Shown: one piece after another, positions 44,925 through 54,603 of the stretch | Position numbering within the stretch: position 1 is the stretch's first letter | How the letters are laid out: each line of letters starts with the position of its first letter | Assembly: GCF_023517775.1 (NCBI RefSeq) | Contig: NZ_CP082904.1 | Span: forward strand, 806,001 to 870,000 | Direction: 5' to 3' | Length of the DNA stretch: 64,000 bases | Source: Mixta hanseatica | GTDB taxonomy: Bacteria > Pseudomonadota > Gammaproteobacteria > Enterobacterales > Enterobacteriaceae | Translations under genes and position numbers: made by a program | Notes under the pieces: generated by a model | The model's database searches: none | Told to the model about the DNA's origin: nothing | The model's input: the letters and a program-made list of their open reading frames with translations, nothing else

Positions 44925-45842
44925 ATGATCAAACAACGGACATTAAAACGTATTGTTCAGGCGACTGGCGTCGGTTTGCATACCGGCAAAAAGGTCTCTC
45001 TGACGTTACGCCCTGCGCCGGCTAATACCGGGGTCATCTATCGTCGCACTGACTTGAATCCACCGGTTGATTTCCCGGCTGATGCAAAATTCGTGCGCGA
45101 CACCATGCTAAGTACCTGCCTGGTGAATGATGAAGGCGTACGTATTTCCACCGTAGAGCACCTGAACGCCGCTCTGGCTGGCCTTGGCATCGACAATATC
45201 ATTGTCGAAGTGAATGCGCCTGAAGTGCCAATTATGGACGGCAGCGCCGCGCCTTTCGTCTACCTGTTGGTTGACGCAGGCGTCGAAGAGCTGAACAGCC
45301 CGAAAAAATTCGTGCGTGTTAAACAAGCTGTGCGTGTTGAAGATGGCGATAAGTGGGCAGAGATTAAACCCTATAACGGTTTCTCGCTCGACTTTACCAT
45401 CGACTTTAAACATCCGGCGATTGATTCCAGCTCGCAGCGCTATCAGCTGAACTTCTCTACGGAAGCGTTCATGCGTCAAATCAGCCGTGCGCGAACCTTC
45501 GGCTTTATGCGTGAAATCGAATACCTGCAGTCCAAAGGCCTGTGCCTGGGCGGTAGTTTAGATTGCGCGATAGGTTTAGACGATTTCCGCGTACTGAACG
45601 AAGAAGGTTTACGCTTCGAAGATGAATTCGTTCGCCACAAAATGCTGGACGCCATTGGTGACCTGTTTATGTGCGGCCACAACATTGTAGGTGCGTTTTC
45701 CGCCTATAAGTCGGGCCATGCGCTGAACAACAAGCTGTTGCAGGCGGTGCTGGCGAAACAGGAAGCCTGGGAATGGGCGACCTTTGAAGACGAAGCTGAA
45801 CTGCCGGTGGCATTCAAGGCAACAAATCTGGTTCTGGCGTAA
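44925..45842 (+). CDS. lpxC: UDP-3-O-acyl-GlcNAc deacetylase LpxC
   Basis: Zinc amidase catalysing the committed step of lipid A synthesis. Start at 44925 ([19 protein letters not shown]) gives 305 residues, as in E. coli. An in-frame ATG at 44910 adds five residues and is less likely. The zinc ligand His79 is in [11 protein letters not shown] and the others are in [18 protein letters not shown] follows. The C-terminal tail, the FtsH degradation signal in E. coli, is present (FKATNLVLA). Confidence 0.98.
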   Translation: MIKQRTLKRIVQATGVGLHTGKKVSLTLRPAPANTGVIYRRTDLNPPVDFPADAKFVRDTMLSTCLVNDEGVRISTVEHLNAALAGLGIDNIIVEVNAPEVPIMDGSAAPFVYLLVDAGVEELNSPKKFVRVKQAVRVEDGDKWAEIKPYNGFSLDFTIDFKHPAIDSSSQRYQLNFSTEAFMRQISRARTFGFMREIEYLQSKGLCLGGSLDCAIGLDDFRVLNEEGLRFEDEFVRHKMLDAIGDLFMCGHNIVGAFSAYKSGHALNNKLLQAVLAKQEAWEWATFEDEAELPVAFKATNLVLA

Positions 45843-45858
45843 TTCGCTATAACCTTTT

Positions 45859-45913
45859 AAAACGACTGGTAGCGCTGGCTCACTCTCTCCGGCCAGCAAT
45901 ACCAGTCGTTTTT
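45859..45913 (+). terminator. Strong bipartite terminator after lpxC
   Basis: AAAACGACTGGTA (45859-45871) and TACCAGTCGTTTT (45900-45912) form a perfect 13-bp outer stem. Inside it a second GCTGGC/GCCAGC stem forms. The T run closes the 3' side, and the A run on the other side would allow function on the opposite strand too. Confidence 0.9.
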
Positions 45914-46126
45914 GTTTCTGCGTTCGCTGCGCATTATTTGCGCCGTTAGCGATCGGAATGCTGCTGTTTTCTTCTCCTCCCGCTACGATCTGATGTTTAA
46001 CGCGCGCAATAATGGTAAGATTTGCCCTCGCTAAAGGCGGCAACCGGCCTGACACGCCAGATGGAACAGAGCCGCTAATTATTCATTGAAGAAGGGCAGG
46101 TCGCTACCTGCCAGACGGAAACCGTT

Positions 46127-46633
46127 GTGATCGCTATTTTTCACCGTTGGCGACAATTAGGCAGGCGTTACTTTTGGCCGCATCTGTTATTTGGCATGGT
46201 GGCGGCAAGCCTTGGCCTGCCTGCTGCGCACGCCCAGAACGCTGAGCAAAGTAACCGCCCTGAAGCCACAGCGAAAAAACTGATTACCAGCGCCGTACGG
46301 GTCGATAATCTCGTGCTGCTGCAGGGCAATGCCCGTCGCGCCAACTTTAGCGTGGATTACTGGCATCAGCATGCCATCCGCACCGTTATCCGCCATCTCT
46401 CTTTTGCGCTTGCGCCACAAAATCTGCCTGATGCGGAAGAAACTCTGCCGCTCGCCGTGCAGAAGCTGGCGCTGCTGGATACGCTTAACGCGCTGCTCAC
46501 GCACGAGCCGCGTCAACCGGTCATTATTCGCCATACGCAGCAGCCTGCGGTTTCCGTTACGCCCGATTATCATATCGGCATCTGGCTGGCCCAGGTGCAG
46601 GGCATCCGCGCGGGTCCTTACATTCTCAGCTAA
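46127..46633 (+). CDS. secM: Secretion monitor SecM (arrest peptide)
   Basis: Cis-regulator of secA: its nascent chain stalls the ribosome until pulled by the Sec machinery. 168 residues (E. coli 170) from a GTG start at 46127. A long signal peptide ([24 protein letters not shown]) and the conserved [17 protein letters not shown] block identify it. The arrest segment near the C-terminus reads [17 protein letters not shown] (148-164). Relative to E. coli FxxxxWIxxxxGIRAGP, Phe is replaced by Tyr148 and Ile by Leu154, while Trp153, Arg161, Gly163 and Pro164 are kept. Confidence 0.96.
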   Translation: MIAIFHRWRQLGRRYFWPHLLFGMVAASLGLPAAHAQNAEQSNRPEATAKKLITSAVRVDNLVLLQGNARRANFSVDYWHQHAIRTVIRHLSFALAPQNLPDAEETLPLAVQKLALLDTLNALLTHEPRQPVIIRHTQQPAVSVTPDYHIGIWLAQVQGIRAGPYILS

Positions 46634-46709
46634 AGCCTGAGCACGCCTTAATCCATAGACTATAAAAATGAGCCGCAAACACGGCGGTCAAGATGAGAAT
46701 GTATTTATT

Positions 46710-49415
46710 ATGCTAACTAAGTTGTTAACCAAGGTATTTGGCAGCCGTAACGATCGTACGCTGCGTCGCATGCGTAAAACGGTTGAAATCATCAACAAGA
46801 TGGAGCCGGATTTCGAAAAGCTCTCTGATGATGAACTGAAAGCGAAAACCCAGGAATTCCGCGCGCGTCTGGAAAAAGGCGAAGAGCTGGATAGCCTGAT
46901 CCCGGAAGCCTTTGCTACCGTTCGCGAGGCCAGCAAGCGCGTTTTCGGCATGCGCCACTTTGACGTTCAGTTGATTGGCGGCATGGTGCTGAACGATCGC
47001 TGTATTGCTGAAATGCGTACCGGTGAAGGTAAAACGTTGACCGCAACCCTGCCTGCTTATCTAAATGCCTTAACCGGTAAAGGCGTACACGTGGTTACCG
47101 TCAACGATTATCTGGCCCAGCGCGATGCGGAAAATAACCGTCCGCTGTTTGAGTTCCTTGGTCTCTCTGTGGGTATCAACCTGCCGGGCATGCCAGCGCC
47201 AGCCAAGCGCGAAGCCTACGCTGCCGATATTACCTACGGTACCAATAACGAATATGGCTTCGACTACCTGCGCGACAACATGGCGTTCAGCCCGGAAGAG
47301 CGCGTACAGCGTAAGCTGCACTATGCGCTGGTGGATGAGGTGGACTCCATCCTTATCGATGAAGCGCGTACCCCGCTGATTATCTCCGGCCCGGCGGAAG
47401 ACAGTTCTGAGCTCTATATCAAAGTAAACAAAATCATCCCGCACCTGATCCGTCAGGAAAAAGAAGATTCAGATACTTTCCAGGGCGAAGGTCACTTCTC
47501 CGTGGATGAAAAAGCCCGTCAGGTGCATCTTACCGAGCGCGGTCTGGTCGCGATTGAAGAGCTGCTGGTGCAGGAAGGCATCATGGCGGAAGGCGAGTCG
47601 CTCTATTCGCCGACCAATATTATGCTGATGCATCATGTTACCGCCGCTCTGCGTGCCCATGTGCTGTTTACGCGCGACGTTGACTACATCGTTAAAGATG
47701 GCGAAGTGGTTATCGTCGATGAGCATACCGGCCGTACCATGCAGGGCCGCCGCTGGTCAGATGGTTTGCATCAGGCGATAGAGGCAAAAGAAGGCGTTGA
47801 GATTCAGAATGAAAACCAGACGCTGGCCTCGATCACCTTCCAGAACTACTTCCGTCTGTATGAGAAGCTGGCCGGGATGACCGGTACGGCGGATACCGAA
47901 GCGTTTGAATTTAGCTCTATCTACAAGCTGGATACGATTGTTATCCCAACCAACCGTCCGATGGTGCGTAAAGATCTGCCCGATCTGGTCTACATGACGG
48001 AGAAAGAGAAGATCGATGCGATCATCGAAGATATTCGTGAGCGTACCACCAACGGTCAGCCGATCCTTGTGGGTACGATCTCGATCGAAAAATCTGAAGT
48101 GGTATCCAATGAGCTGACGCGTGCCGGCATTAAGCACAATGTCCTGAACGCCAAGTTCCACGCACGTGAAGCGGATATCGTGGCGCAGGCCGGCCAGCCG
48201 GGCGCGGTGACCATCGCTACCAACATGGCGGGCCGTGGTACTGACATTATGCTGGGCGGTAGCTGGCAGGCTGAAGTGGCCGCGCTGGAAAACCCGACCG
48301 AAGAGCAGATTGCAGCGATCAAAGCGGCCTGGAAAGAGCGTCATGATGCGGTACTGGCATCGGGCGGTCTGCATATTATCGGTACCGAGCGTCATGAATC
48401 GCGTCGTATCGATAACCAGCTGCGCGGCCGTTCCGGCCGCCAGGGCGACCAGGGTTCATCCCGTTTCTATCTGTCGATGGAAGATGCGCTGATGCGTATT
48501 TTCGCCTCCGATCGCGTATCGAATATGATGCGTAAATTGGGGATGAAGCCGGGCGAAGCGATTGAGCATCCGTGGGTCACCAAGGCGATTGCTAACGCGC
48601 AGCGTAAAGTGGAAAGCCGCAACTTTGATATTCGTAAGCAGCTGCTGGAATATGATGATGTGGCCAACGATCAGCGTCGCGCTATTTACTCGCAGCGTAA
48701 TGAGCTGCTGGACGTCTCCGACGTTAGCGAAACCATCAATAGCATCCGCGAAGATGTGTTTAAAGCTACTATCGATAGCTATATTCCGCCGCAGTCGCTG
48801 GAAGAGATGTGGGATGTGGCCGGGCTGGAAGAGCGCCTGAAAAACGACTTCGATCTTGATATGCCGATTAGCCAGTGGCTGGATAAAGAGCCTGAGCTGC
48901 ATGAAGAGACGCTGCGTGAGCGTATCCTGACGCAGGCGAAAGAAGAGTATCTGCGTAAAGAAGAAGTGGTTGGCGCCGAGATGATGCGTAACTTTGAGAA
49001 AGGCGTAATGCTGCAAACGCTGGATTCACTGTGGAAAGAGCATCTGGCGGCGATGGACTATTTACGTCAGGGTATTCATCTGCGAGGTTATGCGCAGAAG
49101 GATCCTAAGCAGGAATACAAACGCGAATCTTTTGCGATGTTCGCAGCGATGCTGGAATCCCTGAAGTATGAGGTGATCAGCACCCTGAGCAAAGTACAGG
49201 TTCGTATGCCGGAAGAGGTTGAGGCGATGGAAGCGCAGCGCCGTGAAGACGCTGAGCGACTGGCACAGCAGCAGCAGCTAAGCCACGTTGACGATGAAAC
49301 CGAAGCGGCCGCCGCGCTGGCAGCTGAAACCGGCGAGCGTAAGGTAGGGCGTAACGATCCTTGCCCGTGCGGTTCAGGTAAGAAATACAAGCAGTGTCAT
49401 GGCCGCCTGGCCTGA
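46710..49415 (+). CDS. secA: Preprotein translocase ATPase SecA
   Basis: Motor of the Sec translocon; start at 46710 ([21 protein letters not shown]) gives 901 residues, the E. coli length. Walker A is [17 protein letters not shown], the DEAD-type box [16 protein letters not shown], the second ATPase lobe has [13 protein letters not shown] and [11 protein letters not shown]. The C-terminal zinc site is [13 protein letters not shown]. An in-frame ATG at 46668 would add 14 unlike residues. It is translationally regulated by secM upstream. Confidence 0.98.
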   Translation: MLTKLLTKVFGSRNDRTLRRMRKTVEIINKMEPDFEKLSDDELKAKTQEFRARLEKGEELDSLIPEAFATVREASKRVFGMRHFDVQLIGGMVLNDRCIAEMRTGEGKTLTATLPAYLNALTGKGVHVVTVNDYLAQRDAENNRPLFEFLGLSVGINLPGMPAPAKREAYAADITYGTNNEYGFDYLRDNMAFSPEERVQRKLHYALVDEVDSILIDEARTPLIISGPAEDSSELYIKVNKIIPHLIRQEKEDSDTFQGEGHFSVDEKARQVHLTERGLVAIEELLVQEGIMAEGESLYSPTNIMLMHHVTAALRAHVLFTRDVDYIVKDGEVVIVDEHTGRTMQGRRWSDGLHQAIEAKEGVEIQNENQTLASITFQNYFRLYEKLAGMTGTADTEAFEFSSIYKLDTIVIPTNRPMVRKDLPDLVYMTEKEKIDAIIEDIRERTTNGQPILVGTISIEKSEVVSNELTRAGIKHNVLNAKFHAREADIVAQAGQPGAVTIATNMAGRGTDIMLGGSWQAEVAALENPTEEQIAAIKAAWKERHDAVLASGGLHIIGTERHESRRIDNQLRGRSGRQGDQGSSRFYLSMEDALMRIFASDRVSNMMRKLGMKPGEAIEHPWVTKAIANAQRKVESRNFDIRKQLLEYDDVANDQRRAIYSQRNELLDVSDVSETINSIREDVFKATIDSYIPPQSLEEMWDVAGLEERLKNDFDLDMPISQWLDKEPELHEETLRERILTQAKEEYLRKEEVVGAEMMRNFEKGVMLQTLDSLWKEHLAAMDYLRQGIHLRGYAQKDPKQEYKRESFAMFAAMLESLKYEVISTLSKVQVRMPEEVEAMEAQRREDAERLAQQQQLSHVDDETEAAAALAAETGERKVGRNDPCPCGSGKKYKQCHGRLA

Positions 49416-49430
49416 TTAAGCTAACAGTGA

Positions 49431-49457
49431 AAAGGGAGCCGCAAGGCTCCCTTTTTT
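49431..49457 (+). terminator. Intrinsic terminator after secA
   Basis: GGGAGCC (49434-49440), GCAA tetraloop, GGCTCCC (49445-49451), then a T run. It lies about 16 nt after the secA stop and separates the housekeeping block from the accessory island. Confidence 0.93.
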
Positions 49458-49643
49458 ATTGATCCGCATTGCGCGGCGCGGATGACGGCACTTACTTATC
49501 CAGCCTTCTTGCTAATCTATCCTTCATTCGGACAAATTTCTTTGTAAATCAGCAGGCTAATTAAAGGAACCGTTAAAGTTTTTAGCGGCCTGGCAAGCTA
49601 TACTCGGCTGTGTGGAAAACTGACGCCTAAGGATGGCAAGAGC

Positions 49644-50099
49644 ATGAGCAGCCTTTATCTCAACGTGGATCACATCACCGGGGAATCTCAGGACGCGCAT
49701 CATATGGGTTGGATAGATGTGCTTTCTTATAGCTGGGGAAACAGGCGCGGCGCGGCAAGCAATGCGTTAGTTAATTATCAAAATTTAACGGTCCATACGC
49801 TGATTGATAAAGCTACGCCGGTGATGCTTCTCTACGCTTCTAACGGCAATCGCATCCGTAAAGTCGAGCTGTCAGCCTGTAAGGCGGGTTTTGGCGCCAT
49901 CGAATATTACCGCATTACGCTGGAGAATGTTTTTGTAGCGCAGATGGTATTAAATGACAGCGGCGAGCTGCCCAGCGTTGAATATGAATTTGAGGCGGAC
50001 AGGGTGAAAATGCAATACTGGGAGCAAACGGCCAGAGGCGGGAAGGGCGCGGAAACCCGCTACGGCTGGGATATAAAAAACCACCGCTCGGTTTTTTGA
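49644..50099 (+). CDS. hcp: Orphan Hcp-family type VI secretion tube protein
   Basis: 151 residues of the Hcp1 family, the hexameric ring protein that builds the T6SS inner tube and carries small effectors. Family features: MSSLYLNVDHITGESQD-like N-terminus, HMGWIDVLSYSWG, a DKATPVMLLYASNG loop, YYRITLENVFVAQM, and a C-terminal EFEADRVKMQYWEQ. No other T6SS structural gene (tssB/C, vgrG, clpV) is in the window, so this is an isolated copy. It sits between secA and mutT, which are neighbours in E. coli. Ribosome site AAGGA; a TATACT -10 at 49599-49604. Confidence 0.9.
   Translation: MSSLYLNVDHITGESQDAHHMGWIDVLSYSWGNRRGAASNALVNYQNLTVHTLIDKATPVMLLYASNGNRIRKVELSACKAGFGAIEYYRITLENVFVAQMVLNDSGELPSVEYEFEADRVKMQYWEQTARGGKGAETRYGWDIKNHRSVF
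50075..50097 (+). terminator. Terminator overlapping the hcp stop codon
   Basis: AAAAAACC (50075-50082), ACCGCTC loop, GGTTTTTT (50090-50097). The T tract is read as the last codons (Val-Phe) and the first base of the TGA stop. It is symmetrical and could act on both strands, insulating hcp from the convergent operon. Confidence 0.75.
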
Positions 50100-50195
50100 C
50101 TAGCGCTTGCCCTTAGTGAATGAGCTTTATATCTAATTTAGCCCAGTGCCAACAAAGTGCTGGGATAGTTACTGTTGTTAAATCTCTCCGGCTGG

Positions 50196-50396
50196 CTATT
50201 TCTCTATCCATTTAACTATTTTCACACATAAATGGATGACTAAAAATAGTGATAGCAACATTAGCGTTCCCCAGTATTCCATAAAATAAGCGCAATAAAT
50301 AGCGCCCAGGAAAATCAATAATAAAACAGGAAGGCAGTCTTCTATGAAGTATTTAAAAAAAGTAACTTTAAAAAACCTTAAAATGGCCATTAGCAT
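50196..50396 (-). CDS. Small two-helix membrane protein (66 aa), candidate immunity protein
   Basis: AT-rich minus-strand gene whose ATG overlaps the stop of the 231-residue gene by one base (TAATG), implying coupled translation. The product has two strongly hydrophobic segments, about 22-42 (PVLLLIFLGAIYCAYF) and 44-60 (TLMLLSLFLVIHLCV), and basic ends, so it should sit in the inner membrane. I do not recognise a named family. Its position downstream of a putative effector and opposite an orphan hcp suggests an immunity role; this is inference. Confidence 0.65.
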   Translation of the reverse strand: MLMAILRFFKVTFFKYFIEDCLPVLLLIFLGAIYCAYFMEYWGTLMLLSLFLVIHLCVKIVKWIEK

Positions 50397-51091
50397 TATT
50401 TATAACCCTTAACTATTTTTATTAAATCTTCCGTCGTTATAGGGGAGCCCTCTTGTACCCGATCGATAATTTTGCTCATAACCGGCTCAACATATATATA
50501 AAGCATTTCAATATTTTTACTATAAAGGATTTTGTAGAAACAATAGTCTATTTCTTTCAGGCGACGGGCGGCCATGGCTGCCTTTTGGACCTTTCCATAA
50601 AATTGGAATACACTGAAGCCAGTATACAAATTCTTGTTTAATCTGATTCTTTTGGTGAGGTGAAAATCTGAAGATCCAAGTAAAATTTTCGCTAGCGTAT
50701 ATGACAGGACGTATTTTGTTGCTTTATCATTGACTGTGTCAGAAATAAGTCCTGATGTTTTTATGACGGATTCTTGTAATAAGTAATGACTAGCTTGTTG
50801 AAAAAGATAATCGATATAGTAAATGAAAATATCAAGGATGACATCTTTCCTTTTGTATAACTCTTTCAGGGCTTTTATCATCCTCACATCTTCTGACTTT
50901 AACTGCCGGCAAACATCATGATGTTTATCAATAAAGCAGCTTGAGTACCAGGAGATACGCTCCGCACCATGATAAATATCATCCAGCGTTTTTCCGGCGG
51001 AAATCAAAGATTGCTGGATGCCTTTTTCCAACGATTGCGCTATTTTCCTCTCAGCGAGCAATTGCCATTTTAAATAAAGCGAAACATTCAT
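50396..51091 (-). CDS. Uncharacterised 231-aa protein, candidate Hcp-dependent T6SS effector
   Basis: Begins MNVSLYLKWQLLAERKIAQS and ends DLIKIVKGYK. It has no signal peptide and is largely helical with amphipathic stretches: DVILDIFIYYIDYLFQQA (about 84-101), ATKYVLSYTLAKILLGS (about 122-138), GFSVFQFYGKVQKAAMAARRL (about 155-175, cut by charged residues) and NIEMLYIYVEPVMSKII (about 194-210). No catalytic motif is visible. Base composition is far more AT-rich than the core genes, with rare codons such as ATA and AGA, a sign of transfer. The setting next to hcp and the coupled small membrane gene resemble pore-forming effector/immunity pairs such as Serratia Ssp6/Sip6; that is a hypothesis. 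Confidence 0.6.
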   Translation of the reverse strand: MNVSLYLKWQLLAERKIAQSLEKGIQQSLISAGKTLDDIYHGAERISWYSSCFIDKHHDVCRQLKSEDVRMIKALKELYKRKDVILDIFIYYIDYLFQQASHYLLQESVIKTSGLISDTVNDKATKYVLSYTLAKILLGSSDFHLTKRIRLNKNLYTGFSVFQFYGKVQKAAMAARRLKEIDYCFYKILYSKNIEMLYIYVEPVMSKIIDRVQEGSPITTEDLIKIVKGYK

Positions 51092-51320
51092 TGTGTATCA
51101 TCCATAATAAAATAAACGCTGGCATTATACCGCTTAAAAACAGTTGCGCATTAATTAACCAGTTAACGAGGCCCATTTGGCGTGGCGTTAAATAGCAGAA
51201 AGAGCAACGAACAGGGCGGTGGAGGGGCGAGATAAGCCGCCCGTAACTGATGCCGGGACGGTATAAAGCGTAACAAAATCAGGCTATACTGCCCCTCATT
51301 CCATTAACAAGGATGCGAAA

Positions 51321-51719
51321 ATGAAACATCTTCAGGTCGCTGTTGGCATCATCCGTAATGCACAGCAGGAAATCTTTCTGACGCGCCGTCCGGCCAGTTC
51401 GCATATGGCGAATATGTGGGAATTCCCGGGTGGAAAAATTGAGCCGGGCGAAACGCCTGAGCAGGCGCTTAAACGTGAGCTGCTGGAAGAGACCGGCATC
51501 GCCGTCATCGCGGCCACCGCGTTTGGCAATGCCGATCATACCTATCAGGATGTGCGCGTAACGCTGCACTTCTTTCTGGTTGAACAATGGCAGGGTGAAC
51601 CGTGGGGGCGGGAAGGGCAGCCGCAGCGCTGGGTGCCGCAGCGTGAGCTGATCGCGGACGAATTCCCGCCAGCGAATCACAAACTGGTGGCGCGCCTGCT
51701 GGCCGAAGCGCGCGCGTAA
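51321..51719 (+). CDS. mutT: 8-oxo-dGTP diphosphatase MutT
   Basis: Nudix hydrolase that removes 8-oxo-dGTP and prevents A:T to C:G transversions; 132 residues (E. coli 129). The Nudix box is complete: GGKIEPGETPEQALKRELLEETGI contains the G-x5-E-x7-RE-x2-EE-x-G pattern (start near residue 37). The conserved tail DEFPPANHKLVARL follows. In E. coli it lies directly downstream of secA; here the hcp island intervenes. Confidence 0.97.
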   Translation: MKHLQVAVGIIRNAQQEIFLTRRPASSHMANMWEFPGGKIEPGETPEQALKRELLEETGIAVIAATAFGNADHTYQDVRVTLHFFLVEQWQGEPWGREGQPQRWVPQRELIADEFPPANHKLVARLLAEARA

Positions 51720-51746
51720 TTATGGGCAGCCTCGCTGCCCTGAATC

Positions 51747-51953
51747 TTAGTGGCGAGGAATATCCTCTTCGCTCCAGTCATCGCTATCTGACAGATCGTT
51801 ACTGCTGGCGATGCGTTTCTCTTCAGCAGCCCATTCGCCCAAATCGATTAACTGGCAACGCTTGCTACAGAAGGGACGAAACGGGCTTTGTTCCCCCCAG
51901 ATAACCATCTTGCCGCAGGTAGGGCAGGCGACCTTAGTAATATCATTGTTCAT
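51747..51953 (-). CDS. yacG: DNA gyrase inhibitor YacG (zinc-finger protein)
   Basis: 68-residue zinc-binding protein reported to inhibit DNA gyrase. The four zinc cysteines are in CPTCGK and FCSKRC, with the conserved [14 protein letters not shown] block. Two adjacent ATG codons exist (51956 and 51953); the second has better spacing (7 nt) from AGAGG. A longer frame reading upstream overlaps zapD. It follows zapD, as in E. coli. Confidence 0.94.
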   Translation of the reverse strand: MNNDITKVACPTCGKMVIWGEQSPFRPFCSKRCQLIDLGEWAAEEKRIASSNDLSDSDDWSEEDIPRH

Positions 51954-51963
51954 CATTGCACCT

Positions 51964-52707
51964 CTAACAACAGGCCAGCTCGAAATCGAGACGTGCCGGG
52001 ATTTCGCCACGTTCGCTATCAAGTGGTAAAAAACGAATCGCATAGCGGGTCTTGTGGCCCGAAACCTGCGGGTAAAGACTGGCTTCCAGTGCCAGCTGCA
52101 GACGCAGCAAATCCGCGCCTTCAGCGTTATCCTGATAAAAGCCGTTCAGGCTGGTTTGATGGCGGAAAACGCCGGACTGACGAATCAATTCCAGAATCAT
52201 AAACAACGCCTGACGTAGTGGATCCAGCGTTGCCATCCAGCTGGCGACCTGTGTATCTCGCAGCGACTGGTCGAGATGTAGCCAGACGTGCAGCGTCGGC
52301 AAATCAAAACTGCAACAGCCGCCAGGAATGCTCAAACGCTGGCGCACCAGTGCTATAAGACGATCTTCACGCAAAGCCTGACCGATACGCGGCGCCGCCA
52401 TTAGCTCGCTGGCGCGCGATTTTAACTGCTGGCGCAGCGCCTCTACGCGCTCTGTGTCCACGCCCGGTACATCGCTCCATGCCAGCAGTTTTTGCTGCTG
52501 ACGCTCCAGCTCTTTTAAAATTTCGGTACGCAGCTCCCCGCGCTCAAAAACATCTAACAGCTCGCTGATATTGCGGAAAAATGTCAGGGCGCTAAGGTGA
52601 TCGGTGATATCGACGCTGGCCTGGAGCTGCTGAAGCAAAAACTCAATTCTTAGCCAGGTACGCATTTTCTCATTTAACGGATGTTCGAAAAGAACGATTT
52701 TACTCAT
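51964..52707 (-). CDS. zapD: Z-ring-associated protein ZapD
   Basis: Crosslinks and bundles FtsZ protofilaments; 247 residues, the E. coli length (formerly YacF). Family blocks: [21 protein letters not shown] at the N-terminus, [39 protein letters not shown] and the end RLDFELACC. It lies 4 nt downstream of coaE in the coaE-zapD-yacG operon. Confidence 0.97.
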   Translation of the reverse strand: MSKIVLFEHPLNEKMRTWLRIEFLLQQLQASVDITDHLSALTFFRNISELLDVFERGELRTEILKELERQQQKLLAWSDVPGVDTERVEALRQQLKSRASELMAAPRIGQALREDRLIALVRQRLSIPGGCCSFDLPTLHVWLHLDQSLRDTQVASWMATLDPLRQALFMILELIRQSGVFRHQTSLNGFYQDNAEGADLLRLQLALEASLYPQVSGHKTRYAIRFLPLDSERGEIPARLDFELACC

Positions 52708-52711
52708 GCTG

Positions 52712-53323
52712 TTAATCCTGTTTTATCGCCCCGGCCAGCGCCAGATAACGCTGATTCAGTTCGGCGACCAGCGGTAACACCTCATGAGGCTGCCCGCTGT
52801 TTTCAATGATGTCATCCGCTACGGCCAGTCGCGCCGCGCGCGTGGCCTGAGCCGCAATAATTTTTTCAGCCTGTTCGCGCGTAATCCCATCCCGTACCAT
52901 GGTCCGTTCAATTTGAACCTCAGGTTCGACGTCCACCACCAGTACGCGATCGGCCAGCTTTTCCAGGCGGTTTTCCACCAGCAGCGGCACAACCCACAGG
53001 CACCAGGGCGAGCGGGCCGCTGCCAGCTGTTGACGCGTCTCAGCGTGGATCAATGGATGTAATAACTGATTTAACCAGGTTTTATCAGCCGGAGAGTTAA
53101 AGATAGTCTGACGCAGCGCGGCACGATTTAGCGTACCGTCCGCATGAAGCATTGCCGGACCGAAGCGCGTTGCGATTTCGCTCAGCGCGGGCTGGCCTGG
53201 CTCTACCACCTGACGGGCAATGATATCCGCATCGATAATTTCTACACCATACGCGGCAAACGCTGCGGCAACGGTACTTTTTCCACTGCCGATTCCACCG
53301 GTCAGCGCAACTGTGTAAGGCAT
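52712..53323 (-). CDS. coaE: Dephospho-CoA kinase CoaE
   Basis: Last step of coenzyme A synthesis, phosphorylating the 3'-OH of dephospho-CoA; 203 residues (E. coli 206). The P-loop is [12 protein letters not shown], with [16 protein letters not shown] and the lid-region [16 protein letters not shown]. It is the first gene of its operon and divergent from guaC across 239 nt. Confidence 0.97.
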   Translation of the reverse strand: MPYTVALTGGIGSGKSTVAAAFAAYGVEIIDADIIARQVVEPGQPALSEIATRFGPAMLHADGTLNRAALRQTIFNSPADKTWLNQLLHPLIHAETRQQLAAARSPWCLWVVPLLVENRLEKLADRVLVVDVEPEVQIERTMVRDGITREQAEKIIAAQATRAARLAVADDIIENSGQPHEVLPLVAELNQRYLALAGAIKQD

Positions 53324-53562
53324 CTCTCAGTTCCTGCTTCGCCTGTAAACGCCGGGCTGTCCGCTATAAACCTTTAGCGGCGGTAATCCATTTTGCAATG
53401 GCGATCACATTAACTATCTTCAGGTAAATTTAGCGGATTGTAGCGTACTTAAAGCTGTTTTCGCAGTCTTGTACGCGCGTTTTTAGCGCGTATGATAACG
53501 TCACTGGAGCTGGCAGCAGCACCCGATCGTCCGATCGTCGCCAAAAACCCAGGAATGATGTT

Positions 53563-54603
53563 ATGCGTATTGAAGAAGATTTAAAGCTTGGTTTTAAAGA
53601 TGTACTGATTCGTCCCAAGCGTTCTACTCTGAAAAGCCGCTCACAGGTGGAGCTGAGCCGTCAGTTTACTTTTAAGCACTCCGGCATCGCCTGGTCTGGC
53701 GTCCCGATTATTGCCGCTAACATGGATACCGTGGGCACCTTCCGCATGGCGGAAGTACTGGCCAGCTTTGATATCTTAACTGCGGTGCATAAGCACTATA
53801 GCGTTGATGAATGGCGCGCCTTTATCCAGCGCGTACCAGAACAGGTTCTGCAACATGTGATGGTCTCCACCGGCACGTCAGATGCCGACTTCACTAAGCT
53901 GCAGGCGATTCTGGCGCTTTCACCCGCGCTTAAGTTTATCTGTATCGATGTAGCGAACGGCTATTCCGAACATTTTGTGCAATTTCTGCAGCGTGCGCGC
54001 GAAGCCTGCCCGGATAAAACCATCTGCGCCGGTAATGTGGTCACCGGCGAAATGGTCGAAGAGCTGATTCTCTCAGGGGCGGATATCGTAAAAGTAGGGA
54101 TTGGTCCTGGCTCGGTATGCACCACGCGCGTAAAAACCGGCGTGGGTTATCCGCAGCTCTCGGCAGTGATCGAGTGCGCAGATGCCGCTCATGGCCTGGG
54201 CGGACAGATCGTCAGCGATGGTGGCTGTTCGGTGCCGGGCGACGTGGCGAAGGCCTTCGGCGGCGGCGCGGATTTCGTGATGCTCGGCGGCATGTTGGCT
54301 GCGCATGATGAATGCGAAGGGCGCGTGGTTGAAGAAAACGGCGAAAAATTTATGCTGTTTTATGGCATGAGCTCTGAGTCGGCGATGAAGCGTCACGTGG
54401 GTGGCGTAGCGGAATACCGCGCAGCCGAAGGTAAAACGGTTAAACTTCCTCTGCGCGGCCCGGTAGACGCCACGGCACGCGATATTCTCGGCGGCCTGCG
54501 CTCCGCCTGCACTTACGTAGGCGCCGAGCGGCTGAAAGAGTTAACCAAGCGCACCACCTTTATTCGCGTGGCGGAGCAGGAGAACCGCGTTTTTAACCGC
54601 TAA
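53563..54603 (+). CDS. guaC: GMP reductase GuaC
   Basis: NADPH-dependent deamination of GMP to IMP; 346 residues (E. coli 347). IMPDH/GMPR TIM-barrel signatures: [14 protein letters not shown], the catalytic Cys in [12 protein letters not shown] (about 186) and [27 protein letters not shown] block. The leader contains a TACGCGC/GCGCGTA hairpin (53472-53492). Its stop overlaps the convergent hofC stop by 4 nt. Confidence 0.97.
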   Translation: MRIEEDLKLGFKDVLIRPKRSTLKSRSQVELSRQFTFKHSGIAWSGVPIIAANMDTVGTFRMAEVLASFDILTAVHKHYSVDEWRAFIQRVPEQVLQHVMVSTGTSDADFTKLQAILALSPALKFICIDVANGYSEHFVQFLQRAREACPDKTICAGNVVTGEMVEELILSGADIVKVGIGPGSVCTTRVKTGVGYPQLSAVIECADAAHGLGGQIVSDGGCSVPGDVAKAFGGGADFVMLGGMLAAHDECEGRVVEENGEKFMLFYGMSSESAMKRHVGGVAEYRAAEGKTVKLPLRGPVDATARDILGGLRSACTYVGAERLKELTKRTTFIRVAEQENRVFNR

